Assembly (NCBI GenBank): GCA_031548005.1
Contig: JAVBRK010000087.1
Coordinates: forward strand, 1-37,609
DNA length: 37,609 nt
Direction of reading: 5' to 3'
Source of the DNA: BNXB01 sp031548005
Lineage (GTDB): Bacteria > Bacteroidota > Bacteroidia > Bacteroidales > Azobacteroidaceae
The position numbers and the translations under genes were made by a program. The notes below the pieces were generated by a model. That model saw only the letters and a list, made by a program, of their open reading frames with translations, had not been told where the DNA came from and did no database searches. Every line of letters begins with the position of its first letter. The first letter of the stretch is position 1. Positions 15,686 to 23,711 of this stretch are shown here, one piece after another.

Positions 15686-17497
15686 ATGAACACGATTCAA
15701 TTTTACGAAAGTCTGATCCATGATTGGAATGAAAAGTGCCGTTTGCTGACAAAGAAACTCAGCTTGTATTTTTATCTGCGGTTGTTTGCTTTTATATCTA
15801 TTGTATCTGCCATTATCTTCTGGACAGTGAAATACGACCAGGAGAATGATCTTTTTTTCTCCCTCCTGATTTTGAGTCTGCTTGTACTTGTTCTTTTCTT
15901 TATCATAAAGCACCGGAAAGCGGAAAAACAAAGAAGTGAGATCAGAAAATCTGTTGCTGTTTGTGAAAAGGAACGTTCGTTGTTAGTCAATCCTGATATT
16001 GCGCGTACATTTGAAAGTGGGAGTAATTATCAGGATCGTTCTCATAGTTACTCTTTCGATCTCGATGTTTTTGGAGCAGGATCTTTGTTCCAGTATATTA
16101 ACCGGACGAGAACCCGGATCGGTGAAAACAAACTGGCATCCTATTTTTCGGACCGGGTGGATAAAAATGAAATATTAAGCCGACAGGAGGCTGTCCGGGA
16201 GTTGAAGAGCAGAAGCATCTCTTTAATTGAATGGCTGGCTAAAATTAATAGAGAAAAGTACCAGGAGCAAACAGGAAGTATCGAAAGTCTGAAATTATTC
16301 TTTTCTCAACCGGTCGAATTTAAAAAATCAAGAATACTACATGCTGCGATATACCTGTTGCCTTATATTAATATCCTGCTGTTTGTTCTGACTATTTTTC
16401 AATTCCGGCTGGCGCCTGTTTTTTCACTATTTATTATACTTCAATGTATTGTTCTGTTTCGATATGAAAAGAAAATTACAGAATCCGAATCGTTGCTCAC
16501 GAATCATATTGAAAATATAAAGACCTACTCTATCATATTAGATATCATCCGGTCGGAAAACTTTGAGTCTGCTAAATTACTTTCTGTTAAGAGCAATGCA
16601 GTAATCTCCATTGATGCTATCAGGAGATTACAACGTTATATGAATATTTTTGATCAGAAGAGTCACCTGATTCCTAATTTTTTGGTCAATACACTTTTAC
16701 TACAACATTTACATGCTGCCATTCGATTGGAAGATTGGAAACAGACGGAAAAAGAAAATTTCCTGAAATCTGTAGAAAGTATCGGGGAATTTGAGGCCCT
16801 GATGAGCATAGCCCTTTTTTCATTTAATCATGACAATTTCACATTTCCGGAAATTCTTTCTGAAAATAATGATCATCCGGCGCTCAAAGCAGAGAATATA
16901 GGGCATCCTTTAATCCCTGAGAGCAAGCGGGTCCATAATCATTTTAGTATTGGCAAATGGGGTGATTTGTCGATCGTTACCGGGGCGAATATGGCCGGTA
17001 AAAGTACATTTCTGAGAACAATCGGAGTCAATATTGTTCTGGCTAATTTGGGGGCTCCGGCTTGTGCCTCCTCTTTCTCATTTACTCCGGCTTTCATTTT
17101 TTCCAGCATGCGGATTTCCGATTCTCTGAACTCCGGCAGTTCTTATTTTCATGCAGAAATTATGAGATTAAAGCAGTTGAAAGAGGTGTTGGAAGAAGGT
17201 CGTCCGGTGTTAATCATTATCGATGAATTATTCAGCGGAACCAACTCAGAAGACCGGGAAACGGCATCGATACTCTATATCGAAAGTCTTCTCCATTATA
17301 AAAACATGGTGGGAATTATTGCAACCCATGATATAGCCCTGACAAAGCTTGAAGAAAAATACCCCCGGAAAATTACGAATTATTGTTTTGAAATAGATCA
17401 TGAAAACCGGGAAATCGTTTATTCTTATAAGATTCGGAAAGGAATTACGCATAAGAAAAATGCGCTGATTTTATTGCGTCAGTTGAATTTAATATAA
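15686..17497 (+). CDS. Membrane-anchored MutS-like ATPase 2
   Basis: This 603-residue protein has two N-terminal TM helices (about residues 28-48 and 54-74), a basic linker, a MutS core/clamp-like region (FGAGSLFQYINRTRTRIGENKL is a MutS core signature), a second hydrophobic pair near 219-262, and a C-terminal MutS ATPase domain. That domain has Walker A GANMAGKST at 433-441, Walker B LIIIDELFSGTN from 509, and the ATHDIAL switch. All ATPase residues are present, while mismatch-binding domain I is absent. Proteins of this length and layout occur widely in Bacteroidetes, often annotated as MutS, with no proven function. It lies 36 bases after the small YDWGYEY protein. The neighbouring gene at 17526 is convergent, so this closes the island. 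Confidence 0.87.
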   Translation: MNTIQFYESLIHDWNEKCRLLTKKLSLYFYLRLFAFISIVSAIIFWTVKYDQENDLFFSLLILSLLVLVLFFIIKHRKAEKQRSEIRKSVAVCEKERSLLVNPDIARTFESGSNYQDRSHSYSFDLDVFGAGSLFQYINRTRTRIGENKLASYFSDRVDKNEILSRQEAVRELKSRSISLIEWLAKINREKYQEQTGSIESLKLFFSQPVEFKKSRILHAAIYLLPYINILLFVLTIFQFRLAPVFSLFIILQCIVLFRYEKKITESESLLTNHIENIKTYSIILDIIRSENFESAKLLSVKSNAVISIDAIRRLQRYMNIFDQKSHLIPNFLVNTLLLQHLHAAIRLEDWKQTEKENFLKSVESIGEFEALMSIALFSFNHDNFTFPEILSENNDHPALKAENIGHPLIPESKRVHNHFSIGKWGDLSIVTGANMAGKSTFLRTIGVNIVLANLGAPACASSFSFTPAFIFSSMRISDSLNSGSSYFHAEIMRLKQLKEVLEEGRPVLIIIDELFSGTNSEDRETASILYIESLLHYKNMVGIIATHDIALTKLEEKYPRKITNYCFEIDHENREIVYSYKIRKGITHKKNALILLRQLNLI

Positions 17498-17525
17498 ATC
17501 TTTATTGTTGATTTTGTGTGGTTTA

Positions 17526-18794
17526 TCACAAAATTTCCCTTAAATCCCATGCCTGAATATGTTTTATACCGCCTCTTGAGGGCAGGGTAATGTCGTCAAG
17601 AGAAACCACTAACTTTTCAAAATTATCGTCAATGGCCTCAAGCGATGAATATTCCCTCTCAATGGTAGTTTCGTCAGAAAGTATGTAGGCGCTTTGCAGA
17701 TAGATGATACGGTCGGCTTTGCGGGCGACAAAATCCACCTCTTTATTCCGCAAATTTCCGACATACACATCAAATCCTGCCCGGCGCAGTTCCAGATAGA
17801 TCAGATTTTCGACAAGATAGCCGAACCCATATCCATAACCCGGGTAAAGATAATTTTTGTAAGCCAAATCGTTGATATAGAACTTGGCATTACCGGACAA
17901 TGTATCTTTACCTTTAATGTCGTACCTGTCGCAACGGTGAATAAGAAACGTATCTTCGATATATCCTATGTAGGTAGAAATGGCATCGTAGCTTGTCCGG
18001 CGCCCCTGTCCCTTAAAATATTTGACGATGTTGGCAATCGAAATGAGGTTTGAAGCATTGTTTACCAGGAATATAAAGATATCTTCGAGCAATTGAGGGT
18101 CTCTTATACTATGCCGTTGGATAATATCACGCAGTAATACCGTATCCTTTATGGCTGATACATAATTACGTTTGAGTTCCTGTTTCTGCAGCATAAAAAG
18201 TTCCGGAAGTCCACCGCTGTTCATATATTCCGTGTAACTCTGTCGCCCGTTCTCTTTTTGTGTAATTCCCAAATATTCGGAATAACCGAACGGGAATATC
18301 TCGAATTTGACATATCGTCCGGAAAGAAGCGTTGCCAACTCTCCCGAAAGCATCTTAGAATTGGAGCCGCTAATGAAGATTTCGTAACTGTCGACAAAAT
18401 ACTGTGAATAGGAGTTGATAATCTTCTCCCAACCCTCTATTATTTGCACTTCATCTATAAAAATATAGACTTTGCCGGAAGGGTTCAGCTCTTTTTTGTA
18501 CGACTGTACCAACTCGTCTAAATCCTTATAGGTTTTCAGAAAATCAAAGTCGGCAAACTCCCGGTTAATAAACAGTGTATTTTCCGGCTTTACACCGTTA
18601 TCGATAAGCTGCCTGGCCACCTGCCTTAAGATGTAGCTTTTCCCGGAACGCCTTTGCCCGACAAGTACCTTAATAAGCCGGTTGCCTACATAATCGGTTA
18701 GTTTGTCAGTATATTCGCTCCGTTTGTACCCCAAATCAAAGGTATCAGAATCCCATAAATTGAATTTTCTTAAAAGCATTATTTTTTCGTCCAT
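17526..18794 (-). CDS. AAA-type ATPase, AAA_14/DUF4143 family
   Basis: This is a 422-residue ATPase of the AAA_14/DUF4143 group. Walker A is GQRRSGKSY near residue 46 and Walker B is VYIFIDEVQIIEGW near 110, here with the normal Asp-Glu, followed by a sensor-like EIFISGSNSKML. The C-terminal DUF4143 part contains FYINDLAYKNYL, ENLIYLELRRAGFDVYVG and NKEVDFVARK, which resembles a restriction-endonuclease-like fold. The start MDEKIMLLRKFN could also be the Met at residue 6. A CAAATATA sequence (minus-strand TATATTTG) lies 17-24 bases upstream. It faces the second MutS-like gene tail to tail with 28 bases between. Such genes are common in variable regions; nothing shows that it acts with the island. 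Confidence 0.87.
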   Translation of the reverse strand: MDEKIMLLRKFNLWDSDTFDLGYKRSEYTDKLTDYVGNRLIKVLVGQRRSGKSYILRQVARQLIDNGVKPENTLFINREFADFDFLKTYKDLDELVQSYKKELNPSGKVYIFIDEVQIIEGWEKIINSYSQYFVDSYEIFISGSNSKMLSGELATLLSGRYVKFEIFPFGYSEYLGITQKENGRQSYTEYMNSGGLPELFMLQKQELKRNYVSAIKDTVLLRDIIQRHSIRDPQLLEDIFIFLVNNASNLISIANIVKYFKGQGRRTSYDAISTYIGYIEDTFLIHRCDRYDIKGKDTLSGNAKFYINDLAYKNYLYPGYGYGFGYLVENLIYLELRRAGFDVYVGNLRNKEVDFVARKADRIIYLQSAYILSDETTIEREYSSLEAIDDNFEKLVVSLDDITLPSRGGIKHIQAWDLREIL

Positions 18795-18810
18795 AGCCGA
18801 ATGTTTTGCG

Positions 18811-18818
18811 CAAATATA
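18811..18818 (-). promoter_or_regulatory. Probable -7 box for the DUF4143 gene
   Basis: On the minus strand the bases read TATATTTG, matching TAnnTTTG, 16 bases before the ATG at 18794. No clear -33 TTTG is seen at the usual distance. Confidence 0.4.
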
Positions 18819-18876
18819 CAGATTTTTCGTTTATAAATGAAAAAAATTGCTCTTTCAACTTACTGGGTATAAAGTT

Positions 18877-19365
18877 TCATTTCTCGTATTCGTAGAATGT
18901 GAAAGAATATGGGTTCTTTTCGTCTGCCGGGTGTGTTTCCCGGAATGTTTCCCGCCAGTCCGTCCGGTCGATTTCCGGGAAGAATGTGTCTGCATCGGGA
19001 AATTCGGCGTGAACACGGGTCAGGTACAACTTATCCGCCAGGGGGAATGCCTGCCGGAAAACCTCTGCTCCTCCGATGATGAAGACTTCTTCTTCGTCGA
19101 GCAACTTTATCAGGGCCGCATCTAACGACGAGTATACCTCACAGCCTTCAAGCCGGGTGTTGGCATGGCGACTCAGAACGATGTTGCGCCGGTTGGGCAG
19201 GGCACCTTTGGGCAGCGATTCGAAAGTTTTCCGGCCCATGATAATGGTGTGTCCGGTGGTGATTTCCTTAAAATGTTTCAGTTCGGCAGGTAGTCGCCAC
19301 AACAGGTCGTTGTTCCGGCCAATCTCGTTATTTTTGGCCATGGCGACGATGATGGATAGAGTCAT
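18877..19365 (-). CDS. folA: Dihydrofolate reductase
   Basis: The enzyme reduces dihydrofolate to tetrahydrofolate with NADPH in the cytoplasm, renewing the folate oxidised by thymidylate synthase. The 162-residue protein has the usual length and motifs: MTLSIIVAMAKNNEIGRNND at the start, LLWRLPAELKHFKEITTG with the substrate-binding region, IIMGRKTFESLP, and the NADPH loop VFIIGGAEVFRQAFP. It ends SFTFYEYEK. It starts 12 bases after the thyA stop codon on the same strand, so the two are in one operon, the standard functional pairing. It is probably expressed from a promoter ahead of the methyltransferase gene. Nothing suggests a drug-resistance variant. Confidence 0.97.
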   Translation of the reverse strand: MTLSIIVAMAKNNEIGRNNDLLWRLPAELKHFKEITTGHTIIMGRKTFESLPKGALPNRRNIVLSRHANTRLEGCEVYSSLDAALIKLLDEEEVFIIGGAEVFRQAFPLADKLYLTRVHAEFPDADTFFPEIDRTDWRETFRETHPADEKNPYSFTFYEYEK

Positions 19366-19377
19366 AATTTTTCTTTT

Positions 19378-20172
19378 TTATACGGCTACAACGCCCGGAA
19401 TATGCGGGTGCGGATCGTAGTTTTCCAATTGAAAATCTTCGTATTGAAAGTCAAAAATGCTTTTCACCTCCGGATTGAGTTTCATTTCAGGTAATGAGCG
19501 GGTCTCCCGGCTCAGTTGCAACCGCACCTGTTCCAGGTGATTGGTATAAATATGTGCATCACCTAAGGTATGTACAAAATCTCCTGCTTTCAGTCCGGTT
19601 ACCTGGGCCATCATTTGCAGCAATAAAGCATAGGATGCAATATTAAAAGGGACGCCCAGAAAAATATCGGCGCTTCGCTGATAGAGTTGCAGGCTCAGCT
19701 TTCCGTCGGCTACGTAGAACTGGAAAAAAGCATGGCAGGGGGGGAGGTTCATATTTTTCAGATCACCTACATTCCAGGCGCTGACAATGATCCGGCGCGA
19801 ATCCGGATTATTCTTGATCGCATTCACAGCTTCGGAAATCTGGTCGACATGTCCACCGTTGTAATCCGGCCAGGAACGCCACTGGTAGCCGTAAATATGG
19901 CCCAAATCTCCGTTCTTATCGGCCCATTCGTTCCAGATCCGAACCCCGTTGTCGTTGAGGTATTGAATGTTGGTATCTCCTTTCAGGAACCAGAGTAATT
20001 CGTAAATAATGGATTTCAGATGCAGTTTTTTGGTGGTCAGCAAAGGAAATCCTTCGCCCATATCGAAGCGCATCTGGTGTCCGAACAGGCTGATGGTTCC
20101 GGTTCCGGTCCGGTCTTCTTTTTTGGTTCCTTCGCTCAGAACCCGGTTCAAAAGATCTAAATATTGTTTCAT
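19378..20172 (-). CDS. thyA: Thymidylate synthase
   Basis: ThyA converts dUMP and methylene-tetrahydrofolate to dTMP and dihydrofolate. At 264 residues it has exactly the E. coli length. Visible hallmarks are EDRTGTGTISLFG at the phosphate-binding arginine loop, the nucleophile Cys146 in NLPPCHAFFQF, the QRSADIFLGVPFNIASYA block, and the end HPHIPGVVAV. The gene is followed after 12 bases by folA, which recycles its folate product, and is preceded by a methyltransferase whose stop lies 14 bases before the thyA ATG. The three genes therefore look like one minus-strand operon. All catalytic residues are present. Confidence 0.98.
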   Translation of the reverse strand: MKQYLDLLNRVLSEGTKKEDRTGTGTISLFGHQMRFDMGEGFPLLTTKKLHLKSIIYELLWFLKGDTNIQYLNDNGVRIWNEWADKNGDLGHIYGYQWRSWPDYNGGHVDQISEAVNAIKNNPDSRRIIVSAWNVGDLKNMNLPPCHAFFQFYVADGKLSLQLYQRSADIFLGVPFNIASYALLLQMMAQVTGLKAGDFVHTLGDAHIYTNHLEQVRLQLSRETRSLPEMKLNPEVKSIFDFQYEDFQLENYDPHPHIPGVVAV

Positions 20173-20186
20173 CGGATGGGGTTTTA

Positions 20187-21083
20187 CTATCTTTTAAATC
20201 TGCAATAAGTGCTCAACGGCAGTCTGTTGCCGTGGTTGTCGGTCAGATATAATTCTCCGGTTTCCCTCGAAACAGGCTGATTGAAATAATCCCGGATCAG
20301 ATTATCGGCAATCAGAGCCGAAAATCCCATGGAATAAAGATTCAGGATGCAAAATGCGTTCTTTTCTTCCAACAAGGCGCCACAGGCTTCCATTAATTCG
20401 GCTATCTGGTCTTCCAGGATCCATTTTTCGCCTTCCGGGCCCCGTCCGTAGGCTGGTGGGTCGAGGATGATCCCGTTGTATTTTTTCTCCCGGCGGACTT
20501 CCCGTTTTACGAATTTCAGGGCGTCTTCCAGCACCCACCGGATGTTGTCGAGCGATGAGGCTTCCATATTCTGACGCGACCAATTCAGTACCTGCTTGAC
20601 GGAATCCACATGGCTTACGTCTGCTCCTGCAGCCCGGGCGGCCAACGAGGCGCCTCCGGTATATGCAAACAGGTTGAGAACCCGGGGTTCCGGAATCCCG
20701 AACTGTTGAATCGTATCGAAAATGTAGTTCCAGTTTTCGGCCTGTTCCGGAAAGATCCCAATGTGCTTGAACGCAGTCAACCCCAAACGAAATTGCAGTT
20801 TCATGGATTTATAACCATATGGTATGAACCATTGTTGCGGCATGTCCTTTTTGAGTATCCATTCTCCTTTTTCGTTTCCCTCGGTGTTCAGCACTTTGCT
20901 TTTTTCTTTCCGGAAATAAGCGTCGGCAAGCCGTTCCCATTCCTTTTCGGGCAGGGATTTTCTCCATACCGCCTGAGGTTCCGGACGCCGGAGGGTATAT
21001 TGGCCGAATCGTTCGAGTTTTTCGTAATCTCCCGAATCAATCAGTTGATAATCGGAGAAATGTCTAGGTGTTAATAATTGCAT
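20187..21083 (-). CDS. SAM-dependent methyltransferase, RlmI/RlmK-like
   Basis: This is a 298-residue class I methyltransferase of the Methyltrans_SAM group, related to 23S rRNA methyltransferases of the RlmI/RlmK type. The SAM-binding motif is VLNLFAYTGGASLAAR, an acidic VDSVKQVLNW follows, and the catalytic-type motif is GIILDPPAYGRGPEGEKW. Substrate is inferred to be rRNA but not shown. I preferred the ATG at 21083 (MQLLTPRHF) over a TTG at 21095. A minus-strand TACATTTG box lies 20-27 bases upstream. It is the first gene of the operon with thyA and folA. Unlike full RlmI proteins I see no separate PUA domain, so the precise target is uncertain. Confidence 0.8.
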   Translation of the reverse strand: MQLLTPRHFSDYQLIDSGDYEKLERFGQYTLRRPEPQAVWRKSLPEKEWERLADAYFRKEKSKVLNTEGNEKGEWILKKDMPQQWFIPYGYKSMKLQFRLGLTAFKHIGIFPEQAENWNYIFDTIQQFGIPEPRVLNLFAYTGGASLAARAAGADVSHVDSVKQVLNWSRQNMEASSLDNIRWVLEDALKFVKREVRREKKYNGIILDPPAYGRGPEGEKWILEDQIAELMEACGALLEEKNAFCILNLYSMGFSALIADNLIRDYFNQPVSRETGELYLTDNHGNRLPLSTYCRFKR

Positions 21084-21102
21084 TCTAAGCGACAATTTAT
21101 TG

Positions 21103-21110
21103 CAAATGTA
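21103..21110 (-). promoter_or_regulatory. Probable -7 box for the methyltransferase-thyA-folA operon
   Basis: Minus-strand TACATTTG lies 19 bases before the ATG at 21083. It is divergent from the box at 21143-21150 and the two share an 11-base inverted repeat (21109-21119 and 21134-21144). Confidence 0.4.
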
Positions 21111-21142
21111 CGTTTTTTTACCGGTTTTTAAGAAAAAAAACG

Positions 21143-21150
21143 TAAGTTTG
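21143..21150 (+). promoter_or_regulatory. Probable -7 box for the CPBP protease gene
   Basis: TAAGTTTG matches TAnnTTTG and lies 25 bases before the ATG at 21176, back to back with the operon promoter on the other strand. Confidence 0.4.
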
Positions 21151-21175
21151 CGCCAAATCTTATTAATCTTCCATC

Positions 21176-22108
21176 ATGGAAATAAAAGGAATCTTTAAAA
21201 ATTCTTCTTTCTTTACCCAGGTTATTATTCTTCTAACGGCTTTTGTGTTGGGTAGTATCCTGTCGTCGGTGTTGTTTTCTTTGTTTGTGGCTATTAAATC
21301 CGGATTTTCAATTGAAGTCCTCAACGGGATCATTGAAAACCCGGAATCCATATACGACGATCCGAATGCAGTGCGGGTCATGAGTTTTTTCAGTTCCGTA
21401 TGCTCGTTCTTTCTTCCGGCAGTCGTTCTCGGAAAGATGTTCAGTGACGATGAAAAAGTGTACCTGAAAACCGATCGTCTGATTTCTTCCACGATGGTTA
21501 TTCTGATTGTTGTGAGTATGCTGGCCTTGCTTCCATTCCTGAACCTGACAGCGCAGGTCAACGAAATGATGCGGTTTCCCGAAGCCCTGAAACCTCTTGA
21601 AGACTGGATGAGAAAAATGGAAGACGATGCGCAGTCGATTACTCAGACCATGCTGCTGGCCCAAAACTGGAAAGATGTTATTTTCAATATCGTTATTCTC
21701 GGAGTCTTTGCAGGGGTTGGTGAGGAGTTGATATTCCGGGGTGTATTGCAAAATATTTTCCGGAAGATATTCAAAAACGAGCATGTCATTATCTGGGTGG
21801 TTGCCGTTTTATTCAGTGCGATTCACATGCAATTTTACGGTTTTATTCCCCGATTGTTGATGGGCGTTTATTTTGGTTATCTGTTATTCTATACTAAAAG
21901 TATCTGGGCTCCCATACTGGCTCATTTCACTAATAATACTTTAGCCGTATTTAATTATTATGGCATTCAGGATCCTGAAGTCCTGAAACAGGTCGATTCC
22001 GTAGGTACCGGAACTACCTGGTGGATAGGGATTTTATCGCTTCTTCTGTGGTTGTGGATTTTCCTGCGAATCATCCGGTTGAGTAAAAACGAAGTAAATC
22101 TAAAATAA
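21176..22108 (+). CDS. CPBP family intramembrane glutamic endopeptidase (CAAX-like)
   Basis: This is a 310-residue multi-spanning membrane protein of the CPBP (Abi/CAAX protease-like) family. The catalytic motif EELIFR sits at residues 183-188, followed by FSAIHMQFYG with the first His and LAHFTNN with the second, so the three family motifs are intact. Several TM helices are evident, including FFTQVIILLTAFVLGSILSS near the start and a C-terminal GILSLLLWLWIFLRIIRL. Substrates in Bacteroidetes are unknown. Family members in Gram-positive bacteria can give bacteriocin self-immunity, but this gene is outside the peptide island and looks like a stand-alone gene. A palindrome and promoter for the next operon follow its stop. 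Confidence 0.92.
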   Translation: MEIKGIFKNSSFFTQVIILLTAFVLGSILSSVLFSLFVAIKSGFSIEVLNGIIENPESIYDDPNAVRVMSFFSSVCSFFLPAVVLGKMFSDDEKVYLKTDRLISSTMVILIVVSMLALLPFLNLTAQVNEMMRFPEALKPLEDWMRKMEDDAQSITQTMLLAQNWKDVIFNIVILGVFAGVGEELIFRGVLQNIFRKIFKNEHVIIWVVAVLFSAIHMQFYGFIPRLLMGVYFGYLLFYTKSIWAPILAHFTNNTLAVFNYYGIQDPEVLKQVDSVGTGTTWWIGILSLLLWLWIFLRIIRLSKNEVNLK

Positions 22109-22121
22109 AATAGATATTTTG

Positions 22122-22154
22122 TTTGTTAAATTTAACAAAAGTTTCTTACCTTTG
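22122..22154 (+). promoter_or_regulatory. Promoter with overlapping 18-bp perfect palindrome, ahead of the surface-protein operon
   Basis: TTTG (22122-22125) and TACCTTTG (22147-22154), 21 bases apart, fit the Bacteroidetes -33/-7 consensus. The perfect palindrome TTTGTTAAATTTAACAAA (22122-22139) overlaps the -33 element, as a repressor or activator site would. It lies just 13 bases after the protease stop. The transcript would have a leader of about 200 bases, in which no gene was recognised. Confidence 0.6.
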
Positions 22155-22358
22155 CAAAAAATAAGTTTAACCAACTTTAATATTGATTCCAAATATGTTT
22201 AGCTATGAAAAAATCTCCAATTCTATTAAGGTATGGTGTAAAAGAAGTGAAATAAACAGGAAATTCTGTTTTATTTTTCACTTACTTATTTCGTTATTTC
22301 AGAACCAGATCGTTTTATATTGTTTTTTAACCAGGTATAAAACATTAACTTATTGTTT

Positions 22359-23711
22359 ATGAAAGTATTGAAAAGATGCCATTCTTTTTGGTTTTTTGTG
22401 TACTTATTCTTTTTAACTTCTTGTTATCAAGAAACCCCGGTTCGGGTAGTTTCTGATTTTTCGGCAGAAGTCCGGGATCATAATTATGCAGCGCCTGTCG
22501 TTGTAGTAATTGAAAATAAAACTTCCGGCGCCGACCAATTCCGGTGGACTTTTGAGGGTGGAGAACCTGGATTTTCTACAGAGAAAAATCCGGGAGAGAT
22601 TATTTACCGTGAAGCCGGAACGTATACTATCTGTCTGGAAGCCTGGAACCAAAACTACCGGGACGAGAAAACGTTCGAATTGATTATTGATCGGAAGGCA
22701 ATTCTGGATTTTGAGCCTGAAATACAATTCAATGCCTTTGTTCCTGCGGAGGTAAAACTGATCAATAAATCGGTTGGCGCTACTTCCTTCGAATGGATTT
22801 TCGAGGGCGGTAATCCTGCTATGAGTCACGAAGAACATCCTCCGCTTATATATTATAATGCTCCGGGCGAATACAGAATAATCCTGAAAGCCGGCGCCGG
22901 CCGGAAAAATCACGAGTTGATCCGGACGATTGTTTTATTGCCCGGACTACAGCCGCATTTCGTGCTGTCTCCTTTCTTCGAATGCGAGGATATGCAAGCT
23001 CCCTGGAAAGGAAATGTACAAAATTGCACCGTAAGCGGATTGAATTATTCCTGGAAAACGTCCGGAGGAGCCCTGAAAAATGATACGGCGACCCATACCG
23101 AAGTATATTACGATACTCCGGGTACCTATACTTTACAGCTTGAGGCCCGTAATGGTAAACAGGTAAAGACGATTGATACCACCATCACTGTGCTGGAGAA
23201 TACAAATCTGCAAATTCTGGAAAATGTGAGGTTGGGCATTAGCAGCGCAAAAAGTATAGGGAGTATTTATTCCTGCAGGCTTCGCCGGGTTTTGAAAGAG
23301 TCTGAGATCGACCGGGAAACCGGACCATTAATCGATTTTGTCTTTTTCGGATTGAATGATAAATTTTCTTATTGCCGTTTCCTTTCGCCCGATAGGGCCG
23401 GGGATTTTGTTTTTGAAGCTATTCCCGGCGCTTCTAAAACTTATATTGTCCATGATCCGGAAGCAGCCGGACTTTCTTTCGATTTTCAGGATTTCCAATC
23501 CATGAAGAACGATGCAAAACTACGTACGTTGGATGTCCGGTTGAACGATACCGGGGAGGCCTATTTTCGTCCGGAATCGTTGCCGTATCTGGTTTTGTTC
23601 GAGACTTCCGATGGCCGGAAAGGCGCGATTTGTATCAAAGTACTGGAACTGTCCGGAGATAATTCCTGCATTGTGGCGGATGTAAAAGTACAAAAAAGGA
23701 AAAACGGATGA
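22359..23711 (+). CDS. PKD-domain lipoprotein
   Basis: This is a 450-residue lipoprotein. The signal peptide ends in the lipobox LTSC with Cys22 as the lipidation site; I chose the ATG at 22359 (MKVLKRCHSFWFF) over a TTG two codons upstream. Three PKD-like repeats follow at roughly residues 30-110, 112-195 and 200-285, each with a W-F-GG or W-aromatic core (FRWTFEGGEPGFS, FEWIFEGGNPAMS, YSWKTSGGALKN) and an AGTYTICLEAWN-type end. The final 165 residues are an unrecognised globular domain. PKD folds are beta-sandwich extracellular modules. The gene opens the long surface-protein operon and its TGA overlaps the next ATG by four bases. It is probably at the outer membrane as part of an assembly with the downstream proteins. 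Confidence 0.8.
   Translation: MKVLKRCHSFWFFVYLFFLTSCYQETPVRVVSDFSAEVRDHNYAAPVVVVIENKTSGADQFRWTFEGGEPGFSTEKNPGEIIYREAGTYTICLEAWNQNYRDEKTFELIIDRKAILDFEPEIQFNAFVPAEVKLINKSVGATSFEWIFEGGNPAMSHEEHPPLIYYNAPGEYRIILKAGAGRKNHELIRTIVLLPGLQPHFVLSPFFECEDMQAPWKGNVQNCTVSGLNYSWKTSGGALKNDTATHTEVYYDTPGTYTLQLEARNGKQVKTIDTTITVLENTNLQILENVRLGISSAKSIGSIYSCRLRRVLKESEIDRETGPLIDFVFFGLNDKFSYCRFLSPDRAGDFVFEAIPGASKTYIVHDPEAAGLSFDFQDFQSMKNDAKLRTLDVRLNDTGEAYFRPESLPYLVLFETSDGRKGAICIKVLELSGDNSCIVADVKVQKRKNG

Noticed and set aside
13912..17497. Mismatch-repair function for the MutS-like genes
   Set aside because: Both lack the mismatch-recognition domain and have TM segments; only the ATPase and part of the core resemble MutS.
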